This document shows positions 59,411-64,000 of a stretch of 64,000 nucleotides of DNA, in pieces (the stretch's first letter is position 1; each line of letters starts with the position of its first letter). The position numbers were made by a program, and so were the translations under genes. Under the pieces are notes generated by a model. It was not told the DNA's origin, did no database searches, and saw nothing but the letters and a program-made list of their open reading frames with translations. Source of the stretch: Catenulispora acidiphila DSM 44928 (lineage in GTDB: Bacteria; Actinomycetota; Actinomycetes; Streptomycetales; Catenulisporaceae); assembly GCF_000024025.1 (NCBI RefSeq), contig NC_013131.1, positions 8,350,229 to 8,414,228 on the forward strand, given 5' to 3'.

Positions 59411-60886
59411 CTACGCAGGTGCGAAAATCCCCTGTCCCGGCGCCAGAATCCCGTGCGGATCAAAGCGCCGCTTCGCCGCCCGGAACGCCTGCCAGCGCGC
59501 GCCGTACTGCGTCCGCCAGTCGCTAGGCGTCATCGGGATCGCGCCGACCGGGTACTGCTTGCCGCCCGCGGCCTGCACGCGCAGGTAAAGGTCGCGGTTC
59601 TCCCGCAGCTGCGCCGCGGCCGGGAGCGCGCCGCCGTCCGGGGCCGCCGTGCGCAGGACCGCGAACAGGAAGGCGATCTCGCCGTCCGGGACCGAGAGCA
59701 GCGGCGTCGTGAACTTCGCCGTCGGGACCGGATACAGCAGGACCAGGCCGCTCGCGCCGAGGTCGGCTGGTGTGGTGGCGTCCATGGTGGCGGTGACCAG
59801 CGCGTCGGCGGCGGTGTCGGGGAGGAAGCCGTTGAACCACGGGTGCGGGTCGTACCACTCGCCGCTGGCCTTCAGGGCGGCCACGGTCGGCGCCAGGTCG
59901 TCCACGAAGTCGACGTACGCGGAGTCCTGGATCTGCGGCGCGCCGATGGAGCCGAGGTCGCCGATCAGGGCATTGTCGTCCGGCGGGGTCGCGTCGTAGA
60001 ACGCTGATCCCTCGAGGAGGTACAGCCAGCCGCCGCCCGCCGGCAGGATCGTGCCCTCCAGCCAGTCGAAGCGGCCGTCGCCGACGGCCTTGCGCTGCGC
60101 CGCGGTGAGGGCTGCCACGCTCGGGTAGACCAGCGAGTAGCTGCGCACCGACGTCGGCGCCGGGACCAGGCGGATCACCGCGCGGGTGATGACGCCGACC
60201 TGGCCGAGGCCGGACAGCGCGGCGTGGAACAGGTCCGCGTCGCGGGTCGCCGAGCAGGTCCGGATCTGTCCGGTGCCGGTGACGACCTCGAGCTGCACGA
60301 CGTTGTCGACCTGCGCGCCGTGGTGGTGCGAGGCGCCGCCGACGCCGCCGGCGGACAGCGTGCCGCCGACCGAGAGCTCGATGTAGTCGGTGAACACCGG
60401 CGGGGTGAGGCCGTGGGCCAGGCTCGCGGCCAGCACCGCGCTCCACACCGCGCCGGCGCCGACCGTCGCGGTGCTCGTCGCCGGGTCGACGCTGATCGCG
60501 GCCAGCGGGCCCAGATCGACGATCAGGCCGTCGGCGGCCTGCGCCTGGCCGAAGGCCTGGTGGCCCTGGCCGCGCGGGGCGACCGGGATGCCGAGCGGGC
60601 CGCAGAAGGCGATCATCGCGGCGATGTCGCGGACCGAGCCGGGGAGCAGCGCCGCGCGCGGCGTGCGGTGGACCAGGTGGCCGAAGTCGTCCTCGTAGGG
60701 CGCCAGGTCCGCCGGGGCGATGAGCAGGCGGCCGTCCAGGTGCGGGGCGCGCCGGAAGTCCGCCGCGGCGCCTTGGGGAGCCTGCGCGGCCCAGGCCCGG
60801 GAGGTGGTGTCGAAGCCGACGGCCAGGGCTCCCACGCTCACGGCCCGGACGAACGAGCGACGGCTGTGGTGCGCGTCCATGCCCAT
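59411..60886 (-). CDS. Tat-exported FAD-linked oxidase (cytokinin-dehydrogenase-like)
   Basis: The 491-residue product has a twin-Arg signal (HSRRSFVRAVSVGALAVG). The FAD domain contains VAPRGQGHQAFGQAQAADGLIVDLGPLAAISV and GAGAVWSAVLAASLAHGLTPPVFTDYIELSVGGTLSAGGVGG. The His at the usual flavin-attachment region is in RGQGHQAFGQ, which differs from the GHS form. The C-terminus RFDPHGILAPGQGIF matches cytokinin dehydrogenase-type oxidases. The substrate is unknown. It is divergent from a methyltransferase gene. Confidence 0.82.
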   Translation of the reverse strand: MGMDAHHSRRSFVRAVSVGALAVGFDTTSRAWAAQAPQGAAADFRRAPHLDGRLLIAPADLAPYEDDFGHLVHRTPRAALLPGSVRDIAAMIAFCGPLGIPVAPRGQGHQAFGQAQAADGLIVDLGPLAAISVDPATSTATVGAGAVWSAVLAASLAHGLTPPVFTDYIELSVGGTLSAGGVGGASHHHGAQVDNVVQLEVVTGTGQIRTCSATRDADLFHAALSGLGQVGVITRAVIRLVPAPTSVRSYSLVYPSVAALTAAQRKAVGDGRFDWLEGTILPAGGGWLYLLEGSAFYDATPPDDNALIGDLGSIGAPQIQDSAYVDFVDDLAPTVAALKASGEWYDPHPWFNGFLPDTAADALVTATMDATTPADLGASGLVLLYPVPTAKFTTPLLSVPDGEIAFLFAVLRTAAPDGGALPAAAQLRENRDLYLRVQAAGGKQYPVGAIPMTPSDWRTQYGARWQAFRAAKRRFDPHGILAPGQGIFAPA

Positions 60887-60993
60887 CTAGTCCCACCCTT
60901 TCCCACGGAAATGAAGACCATTGATAATACGGAGGCCGGTAGTCCTTTGCGACCGGCCTGTGACAGGTCTGGTGCCGCGAGTCGAGGGAACAC

Positions 60994-61698
60994 ATGGTGA
61001 TCGGGAAGCCGGGCGCGTCCCCCCGTGAGGGTCTGGCCGGTAGTGCGGATCAGGCGTGGGTCGAGCGGGAGCAGGCGCAGGCACGCGCCTACGACGCCAT
61101 CGGCGCGCGCTACGACGAGGCCTTCCCGCACAAGGAGGGACAGCTCGCGGTGGTCACGATGTTGCTGGAGCGGTTGCCAGTCGGCGCGCGGGTGTTGGAC
61201 GTGGGCACCGGTACCGGGTTGCCGACCGCGCGGCAGCTGGCTGACGCCGGCTGCCGGGTCGCCGGTCTGGACATCTCGCCGCGGATGATCGAGATCGCGC
61301 GGGGGAACGTGCCGGAGGCGGAGTTCGTGCTCGGCGACGTCCTCGATCTGGACGTCACCGATCCCCGCTACGAGGCGGTGACCGCCTTCTTCTCCTTACT
61401 CCACCTGCCGCGCGGGCAAGTGCACGCGGCACTGGGTTTGATCCATGAAGCACTGGTCTGCGGCGGTTGGTTCGCGGTGGCCATGGTGGAGGCGGATGTG
61501 GACGACGTCCCGATCGCCTTTCTGGATAGCCGGGTCCGGGTGACCGGCTACCTGCGCGGCGACTTACGGTCGGTGTTGACAGAGTCCGGATTCACCATCG
61601 AGCACGAGCAGGTGCTTTCTTACGCGCCGGAGACTTCTTCGGCGCAACCGGAGATCCAGATGTTCTTTCTCTGCCGCAAGGCGGACAGACAGTCCTAG
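60994..61698 (+). CDS. Class I SAM-dependent methyltransferase
   Basis: A 234-residue Rossmann methyltransferase with motif I VLDVGTGTGLPTARQLADAGC and GLDISPRMIEIARGNVPEAEFVLGDVLDLDV. The N-terminal helix AYDAIGARYDEAFPHKEGQ is typical of the small methyltransferase_11/25 group. The substrate is unknown. It is followed after 43 bp by the GAF-SpoIIE gene. Confidence 0.9.
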   Translation: MVIGKPGASPREGLAGSADQAWVEREQAQARAYDAIGARYDEAFPHKEGQLAVVTMLLERLPVGARVLDVGTGTGLPTARQLADAGCRVAGLDISPRMIEIARGNVPEAEFVLGDVLDLDVTDPRYEAVTAFFSLLHLPRGQVHAALGLIHEALVCGGWFAVAMVEADVDDVPIAFLDSRVRVTGYLRGDLRSVLTESGFTIEHEQVLSYAPETSSAQPEIQMFFLCRKADRQS

Positions 61699-61741
61699 AC
61701 TCCGCACACCAGTATCGGGCCGGAGCGAGAGCAACGTATAA

Positions 61742-63481
61742 GTGCACGAATCAGAGCACGGGCACAACGGAGTGCTGACGTACAAGATCGATCTGCGGGA
61801 CCATCTGTCGTTCCTGAACGAGGCGACGGACCGGATCGGCGCCGGCACGGACATGGTGGCGATCGCGGTGCAGTTCGCCGCCGCGCTGGTCCCGCGGCTC
61901 GCCGACTTCGCCTCGGTGCACCTGCTGGACGCCTTGTTCGTGGACGGCGCCCCGGCTCCGCCGGCGCCCGGCGCGACGGCGTCCAGCCTGGTGCGGCGCG
62001 TGGCGGTGGCGCATGACGAGCCGCCGGAGCGCTGGCTGTCGCTGGTGCCGGAGGGCGCGGTGCAGATCATGCACGCCACGAGCCCCTGCCACGAGGCGAT
62101 GGCCACCGGGACGCCGGTGCAGCTGGACCGGGTCACGCCGGACCGGGCCGTGGCGATGGCGCTGTCCCACTCCCCCGGCGACTTGTATCCGCTGGTCGCC
62201 GAGCGCGCATATCTGGCGGTGCCGATCGTGGTGCGCGGCCGGGTGCTGGGCTGCGTGGCGCTGACGCGGCGTCCGGAGCGCGCGGAGTTCGACGAGGTGG
62301 ACGTGCTGACCGTCGGGCAGCTGGCCGCGCAGGTGGCGCTCGGCGTGGACAACGCGCGGCTGTTCCGCGGGCAGGTGGCCACGGCCGCGGAGTTCCGGCG
62401 CGGGGTACTGCCGACGGCGCCGCCGACGCTGGCCGGGGTCGAGGTCGCGCACCGGTATCTGCCGGCGAATCCGGCGGTCGAGGTCGGCGGCGACTGGTTC
62501 GACACGATCGCGTTGCCGGGGAGCCGGGTGGCGATCGTGATCGGCGACGTGATGGGGCACGGCGTGCGCTCGGCGGCGGTGATGGGGCATCTGCGGATCG
62601 CGGTGCAGACGCTGGCCGCGCTGGACCTGCCGCCGGGGCAGCTGCTGCGCCAGCTCGACAGTTTGGCGCTGCAACTCGGCGACGACCATCTGGCGACGTG
62701 CTTGTACGCGGTCTACGACCCGATCGCGTCGTGCTGCGTCATCGCCAACGCCGGGCATCTGGCGCCGATGCTGGTGCGCGCCGACGGCCGGGTGGAGCGG
62801 GTCGAGGTGCCCAGCGGCGCGCCGATAGGGGTCGGGGGCGTGGCGTTCGACACCGCCGAGATCCCGATCCGCGACGGGGACGTCCTGGTGCTGTACACCG
62901 ACGGTCTGGTCGAGGCGCGCGGCGACGACATCGACGACCGGATTGCGGCCCTCGGCGAATGTCTGGAGCTGGCGGCGCGGCCGGACGCCGATCCCGAGGC
63001 GCTGTGCGACACGCTGCTGACGATGCTCGACGGGGACAAGCACGAGGACGACGTCGCGCTGCTCGCCGCGCGGCTGAAGGGGATTCCGGCGGAGAGCATC
63101 GCGAACTGGCTGTTGGCGCCGCTGCCGCCGACGGTGCCGCGGGCGCGCGGGCTGGTGCGGCGGGCGATGGCGGGGTGGGACCTGCCGGAGAGCGTGCGGG
63201 ACACCACCGAGCTGCTGGCCACGGAGCTGGTGACGAACGCGGTCCGCTACGCGCACGGGCCGATCGAGCTGCGGCTGCTGCGCACGCGCACGCTGCTCTG
63301 CGAGGTGCGCGACGACGACCACTTCCTGCCGATCCTGTTGGAGGCCGGCGATCTGGACGAGGGCGGGCGGGGGTTGTTCCTGGTCAGTCAGCTGGCGCAG
63401 CGGTGGGGCGTGAGCCGGACGGCGAACGGGAAGGTGGTGTGGTTCGAGGTGGCGCTGGAGGAGGAGCCCGTTTGGGCCTAG
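61742..63481 (+). CDS. GAF-SpoIIE-HATPase phosphatase of a partner-switching pathway
   Basis: A GTG start with a weak ribosome-binding site gives 579 residues. Residues ~20-200 form a GAF-type sensor. A SpoIIE/PP2C phosphatase follows at about 215-440: GVEVAHRYLPANPAVEVGGDWFDTIAL, IVIGDVMGHGVRSAAVMGHL, and YTDGLVEARGDDIDDRI (the metal-binding Asps). A C-terminal HATPase domain has N-box TELLATELVTNAVRYAHG. It should dephosphorylate a STAS protein and could also bind an anti-sigma partner. Its overlap with the convergent MFS gene is 4 bp. Confidence 0.93.
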   Translation: MHESEHGHNGVLTYKIDLRDHLSFLNEATDRIGAGTDMVAIAVQFAAALVPRLADFASVHLLDALFVDGAPAPPAPGATASSLVRRVAVAHDEPPERWLSLVPEGAVQIMHATSPCHEAMATGTPVQLDRVTPDRAVAMALSHSPGDLYPLVAERAYLAVPIVVRGRVLGCVALTRRPERAEFDEVDVLTVGQLAAQVALGVDNARLFRGQVATAAEFRRGVLPTAPPTLAGVEVAHRYLPANPAVEVGGDWFDTIALPGSRVAIVIGDVMGHGVRSAAVMGHLRIAVQTLAALDLPPGQLLRQLDSLALQLGDDHLATCLYAVYDPIASCCVIANAGHLAPMLVRADGRVERVEVPSGAPIGVGGVAFDTAEIPIRDGDVLVLYTDGLVEARGDDIDDRIAALGECLELAARPDADPEALCDTLLTMLDGDKHEDDVALLAARLKGIPAESIANWLLAPLPPTVPRARGLVRRAMAGWDLPESVRDTTELLATELVTNAVRYAHGPIELRLLRTRTLLCEVRDDDHFLPILLEAGDLDEGGRGLFLVSQLAQRWGVSRTANGKVVWFEVALEEEPVWA

Positions 63482-64000
63482 GCCGCTGTCCGCTTCGGGA
63501 GCGTGCGGTCCAGGACGGAGACCAGGAGCAGCACGACACTGACGCCGATCATGATCCAGGCGATCAGGTGGACGCCGTGGTCGGTGACGCTGGTGTGGAA
63601 GACGATGCCGGTGATGGCCGAGGAGGCGATCGAGCCGACGTAGCCGAAGGTGCGCAGGAGTCCGGCTGCCGTGCCGAGCTGATCGGCGGGCGCCTGCGCG
63701 TAGAGCGCGGTCTGATTGCCTGCGGCGGCGAAACCCATGACCAGCCCGAAGACGAGCGTGAGCACCACGACCCAGCCGATCCAGGCGGAGGCGCTGAGGA
63801 CGAGCGTCCCCACCGCGCCGACGACGCACGCGACCGCCGCGGCGATGACGGGCCCGCGCACCAGGTTGCGGCGCGAGACCGGCGAGACGATGAGGCCGGA
63901 GACGAGCGTCATGGGGAGCAGGAGCAGCCCGGCTTGGGTCTCGCTGAGGCCGCGGACGCCTTCGACCCATTGCGTGACGCCGTACAGGACCACGTACAGG
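63478..64000 (-). CDS. MFS transporter, 5' end outside the window
   Basis: The reading frame is open to the right edge; about 174 residues are seen. At least four membrane helices remain, and the order VEGVRGLSETQAGLLLLPMTLVSGLIVSPVSRRNLVRGPVIAAA fits the 11th-12th helix region of a 14-helix (EmrB/QacA-type) exporter. The C-terminal region contains a further helix pair, AWIMIGVSVVLLLVSVLD. The rest of the gene lies outside the window, so substrate and start cannot be told. Confidence 0.82.
   Translation of the reverse strand, partial: LYVVLYGVTQWVEGVRGLSETQAGLLLLPMTLVSGLIVSPVSRRNLVRGPVIAAAVACVVGAVGTLVLSASAWIGWVVVLTLVFGLVMGFAAAGNQTALYAQAPADQLGTAAGLLRTFGYVGSIASSAITGIVFHTSVTDHGVHLIAWIMIGVSVVLLLVSVLDRTLPKRTAA

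Noticed and set aside
1-64000. tRNA, rRNA or riboswitch genes
   Set aside because: I looked for tRNA-like cloverleaf arms and conserved rRNA words and saw none. No riboswitch I can name was seen, but a covariance search was not possible.

Overview
The window is high-GC DNA, dense with genes, and reads as a chromosome segment of a large-genome, mycelial-type actinobacterium. The evidence is the many GTG starts, a sigB/sigF-type sigma factor with its partner-switching proteins, several secreted glycoside hydrolases, GntR, ROK, TetR and LuxR regulators, and a STAND-type NTPase with TPRs. A Catenulispora-like or Streptomyces-like soil actinomycete fits best. That placement is inferred from gene content only; no rRNA or tRNA gene is present.

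About 0-13.8 kb is a stress and signalling neighbourhood. It holds a LuxR regulator cut by the window edge, small conserved proteins, a CsbD-like protein, a Ser/Thr kinase overlapping a hemerythrin, two HATPase-type anti-sigma proteins, the rsbW-like/sigma pair, a STAS antagonist, an SGNH hydrolase, a LapA-domain protein, a phosphodiesterase, an SDR divergent from an AraC regulator, and a DUF4240-like gene. About 13.9-24.6 kb is a chitin and amino-sugar region: a GH19 chitinase under two dre-like operators (DasR type), an NmrA-like protein, a sugar ABC operon ending in a GH20 hexosaminidase (dasABC-dasD-like order), a secreted CBM/GH16-like protein, a GntR/HutC regulator and a chorismate mutase. 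An undescribed, repeat-containing 84-codon gene is translationally coupled inside the ABC operon.

About 24.7-31.5 kb holds a TetR gene with a cupin gene, a secreted S53 peptidase, a class III aminotransferase and a coupled HTH/Clp-N pair. About 31.5-37.8 kb is the most unusual region. Four small genes run in one direction: a cyclase-like fragment, a cyclase-like protein and two helical proteins. Next to them are a divergent Crp-type regulator and a 999-residue STAND NTPase with TPRs. Three of the small proteins end in a common motif of about 19 residues, and the NTPase carries a related stretch at its extreme N-terminus. This is the geometry expected of an amyloid-type NLR/effector signalling module.

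About 37.9-47.4 kb holds two membrane proteins and a second glycan region: a ROK regulator divergent from a GH30 enzyme with a ricin-type lectin, then a beta-helix protein divergent from a GH27 alpha-galactosidase. About 47.4-64 kb holds a hydrolase, a MarR regulator divergent from a paired SMR efflux system, an XRE-TPR regulator whose 3' end has been copied several times downstream, an APC permease, a double GNAT, an MMPL transporter, a second SGNH esterase, a Tat-exported flavoprotein, a methyltransferase, a GAF-SpoIIE-HATPase phosphatase and an MFS transporter cut by the right edge.
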